From contig NC_087064.1 of NCBI RefSeq assembly GCF_963678635.1, forward strand, positions 73,409,465 to 73,473,464: a DNA stretch of 64,000 nucleotides, given 5' to 3'. Both the position numbers and the translations under genes were made by a program. The notes beneath the pieces were generated by a model that ran no database searches, was not told where the DNA came from, and saw only the letters and a program-made list of their open reading frames with translations. Source of the stretch: Symsagittifera roscoffensis (Eukaryota > Xenacoelomorpha > Acoela > Convolutidae). This document shows, piece after piece, positions 50,485 to 62,200 of the stretch (position 1 is its first letter; each line of letters opens with the position of its first letter).

Positions 50485-51490
50485 TCAGAACCTGTGCAGC
50501 AGAACCTCCCAGGAGCGATACAACTGGCAAAACTAAAAATCAAACTGACACACACAACACAACAAAACAGAAGATTCAAATCAAGACCTCTATGAAGTGT
50601 TCAGAAATAAGTAAAACTATGGCAATTTCTCTAATTTTCAAATACTTGAGAGTATTTTCTGATTTAGGTTGGATTTAAATGCGTATTTTGAGTTGTGCGA
50701 TAAAAAAATAGCTGTTTTTTTTTCGTTTTTCGTCGTCCGATTATTTGGTTTCCAAACTACTTTATCTGGAAAAGATTGTTTTTCAAATATAATTATACAT
50801 GAATCAACATCAACCATGAATTTCTTGGTTGGAAATTGTTTCTACAATCTGTGCGACTACTGGACCGAAATTTCTTCAATGGTAAATAAAACTGGACTTT
50901 TAAATTTGATTGAATTCTTTGCCAGTTTAAATGGTTTTTTTGTTTCATTTCAAGTTATCAATGATTGCATAGAAATAAAGTTCATCTGCTATTACTCATT
51001 GTCCTTTTTGTATAACTTTCAAGAATCAAGTTCTGGAAATCAAACTTGAAACTTAAATTAACTAAAAGTATATTAGTTTTGGTTAAAAGTCAACCAAAAA
51101 ATTCCAGGAACTTGAAACTTCTTCCTAACAGTATAGACTTCTTTAAAATACATATCCTTGTTGTAATCCAAATTAAATCTCGTGTTTTCACTGTGAACAA
51201 GGGCAAATTGGTGTGAATTGTTCGCGCTCACTATGACTCGATTGGAACAGCATCTTTTGAGACTTGTATAACCAGAAAAAAATCAGTTTAAATGAAATCG
51301 AGGTGAGAAGTTTACCAGGCAATATTGTTCAATTTTTCCCGCCTTTGTTGTACATTGTAAATAAATTATCAACCAAAGATATTATATATTCACGTGAACA
51401 TCGCCTATGCAACAGTTTAATTCAAGTATTGGGTTGTTTACTAGATTTTTGTACAAGCTACATTTAACAAGCGTAGTGTAATAAAGACTT
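50485..51490 (+). terminator. TM9SF2 3'UTR and polyadenylation region
   Basis: Sequence after the TGA. AATAAA occurs at 50885, 50974, 51360 and 51480, giving 3'UTRs of about 0.4-1.0 kb. No other gene is seen. Confidence 0.5.
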
Positions 51491-51599
51491 ATTAAGGAAA
51501 GGACCAATATACGAGCTGTTCAGTTCTTCACCACGGAGAAGCGCTCTTTTGCCCCTAAATAAGATCTACATGTAGTTTTTTTGGTCAATTTGTTTCCGT

Positions 51600-51695
51600 G
51601 CTGGGTAGCGCCTCAAGCTATGATTAGGGCCTCGAACATCCGCCCTTTCGATTGAGAGGTGGAAACGTAACCACTTCACCACCACGACTATTGTT
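51600..51695 (-). repeat. tRNA-like sequence (SINE head or pseudogene)
   Basis: The minus strand reads GTCGTGGTGGTGAAGTGG (A-box-like, similar to the SINE head at 44147) followed by a weak B-box-like GATGTTCGAGGC. It lies just left of the family D repeat. Confidence 0.45.
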
Positions 51696-51699
51696 ACGA

Positions 51700-52105
51700 C
51701 TTATTTTTTCAACCTAAGTCGCAAATATTGGTCACTTTTTTGGTGTCCTGCTGTCGGCTTTTTGATAGCATGTGCTTTCACATTCTTTTTGTAATAAGTG
51801 AACGCCGTTGATGCATTTTCATCTAATGAACGGAAAATAGCTATTTGTTTCATATAACAGTATAATAAAAACCATCGATTTTGAAATGTCGAGACCAGTA
51901 TATATCGTATGTTTTTTAAATACATGATATCATAATTTGGCTTTATGCTTTCGCATTCATTCCAAGCAAAGTTATTTCCTTCAGCTTATTCTGTTCTAAG
52001 TTATAACACTCAAATTTTGTGTCTATTTGAATTGGATGCGACTTTTGCTTCATCGCAATGGCAATTTGTTAGAGTATGTAGCTGCTTTATTGTTAGCTAA
52101 AGCTA
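51700..52105 (+). repeat. Dispersed repeat family D, copy 2
   Basis: Homologous to 9090-9470: it shares CAACCTAAGT, TTTTTGATAGCATGT, GATGCATTTTCATC, AATAGCTATTTGTTTC and GTATGTAGCTGCTTTATT. The copies are diverged by indels. Confidence 0.6.
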
Positions 52106-52597
52106 GAATTTTTCAAGGCCCGTGTCGCAGATGCAAGGACTTGAGACTCTGAGTCTCCTGGTCATCGGTTTGAATCTGCTGTAGCAAAGTTATGATTTTC
52201 AGAGCTTTATTTACTTTTTTTCTTTTTTCACAGATAAATTGTCGTTTTATTGCTTGTGCTCGCAATTTTCACTCAGAGTTAATCATTTGTTTTTAACGTA
52301 AACCTATATTCAGATAATGATTACATTTTTCTGAAAAATCTTCAAAGCACTATATTAAAATTGATTCAGATTTTTTGGGTGCTTAAGAACGAAAACAATT
52401 TTCACTTAGTCAAGTTCAAGTAAAATCGTGTAATTTTTCACATAAAAAATGTAATTAAGCTCGAACAGCTTAAAAAATACTTTCTTTCTGTGGTTCTTAT
52501 CGGAACCACGTGAAGAAAGTTTTCTTTTTATAAACTGGGTGGCATTAAAAACGCATCAGTGAAAAATTAAGATTTCGTAGTGATACTTTTTTTCCAG

Positions 52598-53151
52598 TTT
52601 GACAGCTCCGAACAACTTGAACATGGTTTGAAGAAAACTGGAAAAATGACAAGAACGTGGTTGAATTTTTCTGAAACAGTTGATCAAAATTAAAAAATTA
52701 GTTTTACGAGCATTTTCACAATGCCGGAATTGAATTTTACTAGAAGAAACCAAGCCTTAAAACGTTTGTAGCATTTTTTTTCCTGCTATGAGTTTACAAA
52801 GTATTTTTAAATGCCAGAGCATCATTTTCCAGCCTGCTGTTTGTTGAAAGCAAATAATTAAAACACTTAAAAAATTTGACAGCTCCGAACAACTTGAACA
52901 TGGTTTGAAGAAAACTGGAAAAATGACAAGAACGTGGTTGAATTTTTCTGAAACAGTTGATCAAAATTAAAAAATTAGTTTTACGAGCATTTTCACAATG
53001 CCGGAATTGAATTTTACTAGAAGAAACCAAGCCTTAAAACGTTTGTAGCATTTTTTTTCCTGCTATGAGTTTACAAAGTATTTTTAAATGCCAGAGCATC
53101 ATTTTCCAGCCTGCTGTTTGTTGAAAGCAAATAATTAAAACACGTAAAAAA
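52598..53151. repeat. Tandem duplication, two 277-bp units
   Basis: Units 52598-52874 and 52875-53151 begin TTTGACAGCTCCGAAC. I find one substitution near the end (CACTTAAAA versus CACGTAAAA). This is a very recent duplication in non-coding DNA. Confidence 0.92.
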
Positions 53152-53625
53152 TTTAGGACCTTTTTCAGTTACCCCAGATTAAATTTTCTAGTCTCATACT
53201 TTTTCTTATTGCTATAATAGCTGAACGCCTGATGTTACATTGCGAGTCTGTTACAATAGTTAATTCGCTGGCCATGCAAAGCTTAATTGATTGGCACTGT
53301 GAGAAAGTTTTTTTTTGAAGTAAAACTCAAAAATAAAAATAGGAAAATAGTTCAAAAATGCATATTGCGGGAAGATGAATTGAGATTTTTCTTTTCAATT
53401 TTTTTGAGCGTTTTCATAGGAGATTAAAAAATTTGGTTTTTATTCAGTTTGCTCAACTTGCATGGGTTTTTTAACAAGCATTATATTACGAATCGACATT
53501 TTTAAACCAAATCAAGTAAAGTAGTGCTGATTTTGGCGGCCAATTTTACTGCATCGTATTATGAGCTTAGTAGCATGTGTTCTCTGCTTCATGAGCAGCT
53601 AGTGTTTGAGATCTTTAAATGTCAG

Positions 53626-54617
53626 TAGCACGATTGTAAAGGGTTATCGATTTTGATGCTCGAAATTTTGGTTTCTTTTCCTGTAGAAGAGATTTTTAGA
53701 TAAAGCTCTTCAAAACTCAGAATTTCGTTTTCGGGTTTGTTCTAGTTTTTTTTCTCGCAAACCTAGTATCAAAATTAATCATCGGTATGGATCGAGTGAT
53801 ATATTATTACAAAATTTTCCAGTCGTGATTTGAAAGAAATAAAATAATTTTCAAAAAATGTCCCAGTGTTGAGAAAAGCCTGTTAAACTACATCCGAGCG
53901 ATTAAAGCGAGCTAGTTAAGCAATGTTTACGTTCTTTAATTTGTTGAATTAGGCAATTTTTAAAAAAAATTAAAATTAGGTTTAAAGCTCGTTTATTGTT
54001 TCGTTGGCAATAGAAATTGTCCAAAAAATAACTGAAAAATTATTGTCGATTTTTTTCTTTTTGCTAGTTCTTTTTTTGAAGACGACTATTGCCGTTTATG
54101 CTTAAATAACTATCTTACAAGTAGCACGATTGTAAAGGGTTATCGATTTTGATGCTCGAAATTTTGGTTTCTTTTCCTGTAGAAGAGATTTTTAGATAAA
54201 GCTCTTCAAAACTCAGAATTTTGTTTTCGGGTTTGTTCTAGTTTTTTTTTCTCGCAAACCTAGTATCAAAATTAATCATCGGTATGGATCGAGTGATATA
54301 TTATTACAAAATTTTCCAGTCGTGATTTGAAAGAAATAAAATAATTTTCAAAAAATGTCCCAGTGTTGAGAAAAGCCTGTTGAACTACATTCGAGCGATT
54401 AAAGCGAGCTAGTTAAGCAATGTTTACGTTCTTTAATTTGTTGAATTAGGCAATTTTTAAAAAAAATTAAAATTAGGTTTAAAGCTCCTTTATTGTTTCG
54501 TTGGCAATAGAAATTGTCCAAAAAATAACTGAAAAATTATTGTCGATTTTTTTCTTTTTGCTAGTTCTTTTTTTGAAGACGACTTTTGCCGTTTATGCTT
54601 AAATAACTATCTTTCGT
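53626..54617. repeat. Tandem duplication, two 496-bp units
   Basis: Units start TAGCACGATTGTAAAGGG at 53626 and 54122 and differ at only a handful of bases and one T-run length. No coding potential. Confidence 0.9.
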
Positions 54618-56034
54618 CGCGTGTATATAATTCTGTCATTACACCAGCTACAAGAAACGAAATTTTTTCGATGAACTTACTAATTTGAAGAACTAATTTT
54701 TTTGTAGTTTGTATTAAATGTCGTCGGAACAGTATGCGACACTCGCACAGTAATCAGATATTGCCTTTTTTCAATCCTAAAAATTTTTGAAAAATACTTT
54801 GCGATGTTTTTGTCTTTGTTTGCGAAGTGCAATTTCGTTGGTCGAAAAAGTTTCTATCAATGTAGATTTAAGTAGTTAAAACAACAGTTCAGGCTATCTA
54901 ACTTTTTTAATGAAATTTTGTGTGTTGGGTTTGACTTGTATGGTGGGGTTGATTTTTGTCTGCGAAAAAGTTGAGCAAACGAAATCTAAAAACTAGTTCG
55001 CCACTCATTTTTCTTTTTCGTGACTTCTGAATGTGGTTGTGGGTGCATTACACAAAAGCATTAGACATCGATCCTTTTGCTTCCGTTTATCAAGCTTAAC
55101 TTCCTGAATTTTCAGGTGTATTTGGGGTCTTGTTTTTCTTTTAATTATATTTAAAATGATAAATCTTCGACTTCGCATGAAAAGCAAACGTTTTGATTAA
55201 AGTTTTAAATTTCAGAAGTATGCATTTGAGTGAATGATTTTTTTGAAGTAAAAGCATTCTAATATTTTCTTCCCTGAGTTAAATTTAGTACTGAGTTATT
55301 TTTATAGGTATTCGGTTGCTTCGGAAAAGTATTTGTTCCTTGTTGACATTTCGTCTTCGAGTGTCATCACAAAAGTTATACATTGAAATGATTAGATTTT
55401 TAACTGATTTTTAAATATGTTTATACCAACTTGTTCTCAGCTTGTTCTCTCGTTTAATTTTGTCATTTAAAAAGTAATTCAGTCTTTTTTTTGAAATTTG
55501 ATTCGCATTTTAGACAAAATTTAGGTGTTCCCTTGTTTATGAATTTATGTGGAAACACCTCATTTTCTTTTGCTCGCGATAAAAGTTTTTGCATATAAAG
55601 ACTTTTTTTGACAAAAAATTAACATGTTAACATATTTTTGAGTGATGTTGCTGTTTGATGAAAATTTTCAATTTACTTTGGATTTTTTTTTTCATTTATG
55701 GTCTTTTTTCAATTGATTTTGTTTGAAATAGTTGGCATTTATTTTTATATTTGATGAGCATTAAAATTGACATTTTTAACTATCGTGAATTGTTCCACCA
55801 AACAATATAACCCATGTGTCGCAAAAGGATGGCTGAATGAAAAAAAAATTTGGTTGTAAGATTTCCATTTGCAAGTTTTAAGCGAGGATCAAAAACTTAG
55901 AATTAGGGGAAATTTTATCTGAAAAGGGAAGAAAGTCTGCGTCGATTCACAGTGATTTTATTTTTGACTAATTTTTAGGGTGGCATTTTATGTTTTTATG
56001 TATCCATTTGCAAGCTTTTCCCTTGAAGGGCTGT
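54618..56034. other. Intergenic region
   Basis: AT-rich sequence with nothing I can support except a hairpin-like GCGAAGTGCAATTTCG at about 54819, resembling the 3' ends of the hairpin-capped repeats. Confidence 0.4.
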
Positions 56035-56290
56035 TTAATTCTTCCTCTGTCCCTTTTTCTTAACTCCAATATGTTGGAGACAATTGTCCTTGAAGTTCAG
56101 AATGGGTGTATGGAACGGCTTGATTAGAATGAAGACCAGAAGCGTGTTTACGAACCCGTAACTGGCTCTCATAGGACGTAGAATTAGATCTATTTTGAAG
56201 ATATACTGGGTTGCCCCATCTGTCAGATTAAACACCCACCGTACTGATTCAAACGACAATATAAATCCAAAAGAGTTCATTCCTAAGCGC
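56035..56290 (-). CDS. Membrane protein gene, exon 2 (terminal)
   Basis: One base plus 84 codons and stop. The GC content and codon mix exceed the surrounding AT-rich DNA. It encodes RLGMNSFGFILSF, an NLTD sequon, a short hydrophobic segment (YGFVNTLLVFILI) and a basic end. Confidence 0.5.
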
Positions 56291-59200
56291 CTGCAAATAT
56301 TAAACAGACGTTTCAGTTAAGAAAAAAACAAAACAAACTCGAATTGCAAAACCACTGTAATACTTCAAATTAGAAACGAATTCAATTTCTGCCCAAAAAT
56401 TAGTTTAAAATAACCTAAGCCAAAACGAAATTAATTTTCTTGTTTAAATTGAGATGGATGAGACAAAAAAAATTTTACATTCAGAAGCAGTCTTTTCTAG
56501 ATGAACAACCCGAATTTAGTTACAAAATCACTATATTGTCTCATATTTAAAACATCGAGCCCTTTTTTCGCCTAAAAATCATTTGAAAAAGAATACAGCC
56601 AAACTGCAATCAATTTGCTTGAAACAACCTTGAAAAATAAGATTTGAGCTTGCAAATTTTTCCAAATTTTCTGTTTGTTTTTTATTCAATGGCTTCCAAT
56701 TGGTGAAGTACTGCTAAAAACGTTCGAATTGACATGACAGATATTAGACAAATCTTTTACAAAATGATTCATTAAATTTAAAATGGTTTTGATTGGAATT
56801 GAAAGTTTTGGTTTTTTAGATCTCAGCACATAAACTGCTATTAACTCTAGCGCAAAAATGTCATTCTTAAATTTGTCTTGCTTCATAGATTTCTGATTGT
56901 TTGGCTCGTCAAAAAATATTTTCTTAATTATTTTCGCAATGACCAGGGTATTGCAGTCGGGTATTTGATTTTTTTTCGTGCCCTACTTTGTTCACAGAGG
57001 GGCAAACATGAGAAAAGTTCTCACGCATTTTAAAATATTTTTGTTTTGGTTGTGTTTTTTGACATCAAATGTATATTTGTGACTGTTTTATAGCTTGTTT
57101 CGGGTAAAAATTAAGCCGCCAGCTGTTTAAGGCAATGAAAAAGGTTTGGCCATCCTGAAGAGCTACTCAGTCAAAAAAACTTTTACAAATAGTTTTTATG
57201 TGTTAGTGTTAAATTTGGAGAAGAAATTGTTATTTTGAACTGTCACTTTTATTTGATTTCGACTTTGTTTTCTAATTGAGAAATTTTTTCTTTTTTACTA
57301 TTTTCTTAAATTTTTTCTTTGATAACTAAATTTTAACTAAGAAAGTTTTCTGCAGGTTTTTGTGGAAAAAGTTTTGACTTATTTCATGATAATTGTTGCA
57401 TTTGCAACTCTAGCTGAAAATCAATTCGTTTTTGAGCTAATCTTCTCTTTCAATTTCTAAATATTTTTCAATATCAAATTTTTTTTGAACGATTTTGTTT
57501 CTATTCTAATTGTTTTCATGTTCTGTATGCGGAAATAAAATTTACCTCTTTCAATATTCTTCTGTCTTTATTGAAAAAAAACAATAACAAGTAGATTTTG
57601 GATTATTTTTTCTTTCTCTACGATTTACAAACGCTTTCGTTGAATATCTTCCGTGCTATTGAAGCCGTGGAGGAAATATACCTTTTTGCTGAAATCAAGC
57701 TGAACTTGCAGCCTGAATAATTCTATTCAAATTTTTGCTGATACCTAAATTTTTTTTTATTGCATCTACGTTCTAAATGAATGACTTTTCCCATTTTTTT
57801 CCTATCAATACGATACCAAACTGTGCACCGGATAGGCGCATAATTTTGTGTCTGTGTCTTCCTGGATTCTAAAGACTAATTTTTAAACATGTTCCAAAAT
57901 GTAAGTGGGTTTCACCTACAACGTTTCTGTGGATTCCGCGTACAAATACCTGTAACGTAATTTTTTTCGGCACATTCGTTTTGTTGCGCATTCCGCAACA
58001 GAAGAATATAGCTAGTAGTTTTGGATTCCGCAACTGTAAGCGGGTTCGGCAAATGTATGCACCGGATAGGCGCATAATTTTGCACCCAATAATAGGCGTA
58101 TGCACCGGATAGGCGCATAACTGTGCACCGGATAGGCGCATAATTTTGTGTCTGTGTCTTCCTGGATTCTAAAGACTAATTTTTAAACATGTTCCAAAAT
58201 GTAAGTGGGTTTCACCTACAACGTTTCTGTGGATTCCGCGTACAAATACCTGTAACGTAATTTTTTTCGGCACATTCGTTTTGTTGCGCATTCCGCAACA
58301 GAAGAATATAGCTAGTAGTTTTGGATTCCGCAACTGTAAGCGGGTTCGGCAAATGTAAGTGGATTCCGCAAATTTATGCGTCCGTTTACAACTTGCGGAT
58401 TCCGCTTACAATTTCCGGGGTCCACTTACAACTTGCAGATTCCACTTACAATTTGCGGATTCCGCTTACAATTGCGGATTCCACTTACAGTTGCGGATTC
58501 CAGGACAGCTCAAATTTACTAAACACGTATAATATTATTTGTTTGTGGATACCGCAAACTGTTCCGGATTCCGCAAACTTTGTTGGGGATTCCGCAAAGT
58601 TGCTTGTTTTTGGAGCGATTTTAAGCAATACAGAGTTTTGGCTATTTGTGGAATCCAAAACAGCAAAGAATATCAAAGAAAAGTAACATTGTTGTGGATT
58701 CCGCGAAAAATTTGATTTTGGCCTGTTCCGGAATCCGCTTACAATGAACAAAATGCACAGTTTGGCCTCGAATGATAGTCCCTTTATTGCAAATAGTTCG
58801 CCCGTCTTATTTTCTGTTTTGAAATAAGGGTTTATTTCCAATTTATGAGATTAATTAGCTTGACTTCAGATAGTAATAATACTGAAACTGCTTACTATAA
58901 ACAGGGCTCAAGTTGAATCCAATTAAATTCTTGGTATTTGCACCGTTGAAACATCTTATAATGCGGACGAGCAGTTAAATATATAAGTTGAGCACTTTCA
59001 AAACATACTCAAGTTCGTTCGAGCATGGTCGATACACACAATGCGTACGTTCTCTGCATGTCTCATGAACGGCAAAAACAAGCCCAACTTCAAGCACGTT
59101 TTATTTTAAAAAAGTGTTTTATATCATTTTTGAGTTTTCAGTACGTGATCGTCCGGGAGTCTTTGAATTTTTTTGAGATGTGCTATTCTGGTATGATAGC

Positions 59201-62200
59201 TAATGGGCCAGTAATTTCGTCTCATTTTTTCTGTCCCAATGGATTTCTTCTGGGGGATTAAGTAATTGTATTGCATGATAAAATATTAATGGAACTTGTC
59301 CGAGAAGGTAGTGCTTCTTTAATTGAATTTACGATTGTGTAAAGGTAAGCATTTTGAAGACAAGTTTTCTGTTCTCATATGTAATTTATTGCAAGTTTTT
59401 ATTGACAGTGCAAAACAAGAGATGATAGCGGCAATGTTTTTAATCTTGAAAATTGCTCAAGAGATGTTATAAAAATCTTGATCAATCAGATCGCTTAAAT
59501 TTTCAACTACCGACGGGATATTACTACTAACCAGAGTATTTGAATTTACAGCGACCGACGGTCTATCGGAAAAATTTATTTTTACACGGTTAAAACAATC
59601 TCTGTTAGATAAAATAATTCGAAATTTGTCGATTGAATTGACTACAAATTCTTAGTCCTAACATGAAGGTGAGAGGGCTTTGTCTGAAAGTAATCTCAGA
59701 TAAAAGATCGGTAAAACCCATGTCCTTGCCTGGTATATGAGAAAATTTAAGTTAAAAGGTAACAGTCTACTTACCCATTGTGTTAGTCTGATATGCATAC
59801 TTTTATTACTATGATTTGTTGAAAGGGCCGATAGTACGTCTTTATGGTCCCTTACGGTTTCGAATTCTGCCACCTAAAGGTAATTTTTAAAATGCTCTGA
59901 GGCCCACAGTACGCCAAGCAGTCCAAGTTTGTTGGTGGAATCTTTCATTTTGTGGCTATTTGGAAATCTTGTGTCAAATGCGATTGTTTTCCACTGCCCC
60001 TTTCAAATTGTTCTAAAGTTGCACCCAAGCAACTATGAGAAGCGTAGGTTTTTAATTTCGTTTTTCCTTTTATATCCAAGTGGCTGTTTTCTTTATTATT
60101 TTCATTTTCCAAATTGAGCTTTTCAAAGGCAATCGATTGATTATTATCCCACTTATAGACCAATTTTTTGCTTAAAAGGGGACGAATTGGGGAACGCAGG
60201 TTCGATATGTTCGGGAAGATTTTTACGTACTGGCTTATAGAGCCGAAGAATAATCGCAGTTCCGAAATGTTTTTGAGGATTGGGACATTTTCATTAGCGT
60301 CTGCTTTACCGACCAACGGTCGTACTCCATCTCCCGAGGTTTTAAAAGCTAGCCATCCTATTGCTGACTGAAAGAAAGCGCGTTTTCCCCATTTCAATGC
60401 CATATTGTTTTTGCCCAGAATTATTAGAATTTAATTTACAATTGCTCTATTTTCTTCTAGATAACCCTTCGAGGCCACCAGGATGTCGTCTATATGACAA
60501 TTATAATAATCAGGCTAATAAAACAATTTTCGTCACCTTTTTTGAGTTTTTCAATGTGACCCTCAGTTTCCATTTTTCCGAATTTTTCTTTTACTCCCGT
60601 TGTTAAGTGTAGGGAAACCCTTTTCTCTTTTGCCTGAGCAAGTTTAAAAGGGGGAATAGAAGTGTGTAACCTTGCGATCGTTCGGATTTTTTCCCACCCG
60701 AGGGAATAATTTTAAAATTTTTTTACAAATTGATCGGTTGAAAGATAAGGTTTATTCCACCTACTCTCGCTTTGGACGCTTGGTAGTTAGCTGATTGAAC
60801 AAATTGGCAGGGGCATTTCTTCTGCTTCACTTCGATACTTAATTTTGGTAGGTTATCATTCCCCAGTATAATGTGTTCGTGTCCACCTGTGATGAAAAAC
60901 GGCATTGCTTCACTAATCCACCCGTTGGATTGCGTCCTGACTATAACCTTCCCAAGGATGTTGACCGTGTCATCGGTGAAGCCGCAAAATTGATCCCTAA
61001 TCCTCTTCTCCAATGGGTAAACTTTTAGGTTGGGATATCTTATTTTAAGTTCGTGCAGTACACTTTGGTTTTGAAAAGCTAACTAGGCTCGTCGAATCTA
61101 CTGGATTGTTCATTTCACGATCATTTTCCATCCCAACTGTTTGTTTAAACGTTTCTTGGTCACGAGTCCGGGTTGTTCTAACAGTCAACCCCGAAATATT
61201 GTCATCGTCGCTCTGTCCGTTTTCTTTCCAAGCGTTTATCACTCCACACGTTTCTTGATTTTCGCTACAGGAACTTTCCGGCGGGATGTATATACAATTT
61301 TCGGTAATTACATGATTATCGCTTACAATATTTACAGAAGGTCGTTTGTTGCGGGATTTACAAAATTTAGCAAAAGGTCCTTTATAATTGCAATTCTTAC
61401 ACGTGATGTCTTTTACTGGGCATATGTTCAAATGTCCTTTCGTAAATGGATTCCTACTTTTCATGCAAGCTTCGCTTTTTTCTATGTTGAGGCTCGGTTC
61501 TTTCTTGATCTGCTTATGAGTTTAAAGGATTTAAATGTAGGCCCATTGGTCAAGGATCTCGCCATGTTGGTCATTTTTTGATGGTTAAAATACCCTTTTT
61601 TGTCTTTTAAGGCCTGATTAAACGCTTTCGACGGGCTTATCGTGGCTGAGAGGAGTTTTATTTGGTTTCCGTCTTCTTCGTATTGCAATTAAAAATATCT
61701 CTAATCCAGTCAGCTTCATCGGTCTCCCTTTTGTTGCGTGTACTCGCCAAATCTGTTAGAGCGACTCAAAGTTTCGAATGATTCCCGATCCGCTTGCTTA
61801 CGGTTTAACAATTTATACCTCTCGAAGGTTGTGTTAGGAGGTTTAATAAATAAGGTGTCTGATCCTATTGAATTTTTCTTTTTTTCGTTTATCCGCTTTT
61901 CTTTGACGGCTTCGTTTTCTTTCATAGCGTTCTTGTCCCTCGCTTCTCTACTGGCTTTGTCTGTGTCCGACTCGCTTCCTGTGGGTTGCCCCAGAATTTG
62001 AATATGCGTTTTTTGTACCTCAGGTCCGTTGAAGCTATCTTCGTCCAGATTTTTTTTCGCAATTATGACCACTTTGAATTGGTCGCTCCACTGGGTCCAG
62101 GAATATGGTGGCTCTAAAGTATGGTTCGGCCAGAATGAGGGGATTCCACGCACGTTCGATTCATTTGACTGCGCCATAAAAAGTGTTCTAATAACGTAGA

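Larger units (their letters stand above)
59640..62180 (-). mobile_element. Decayed Mag-like Ty3/gypsy retrotransposon
   Basis: Along the minus strand, in order: a Gag start with PPYSWTQWSDQFKV, a degenerate zinc knuckle, a protease C-terminal part, an RT fragment, RT/RNase H junction and RNase H end. It is broken by stops, frameshifts and a deletion within RT. A sequence at about 62285-62465 could be a 5' LTR, but no matching second LTR was found; integrase was not recognised. Confidence 0.75.

Noticed and set aside
58320-58745. CRISPR-like regular repeat pattern
   Set aside because: Spacing is irregular, repeats vary in sequence and the genome is eukaryotic; it is a minisatellite-like cluster.
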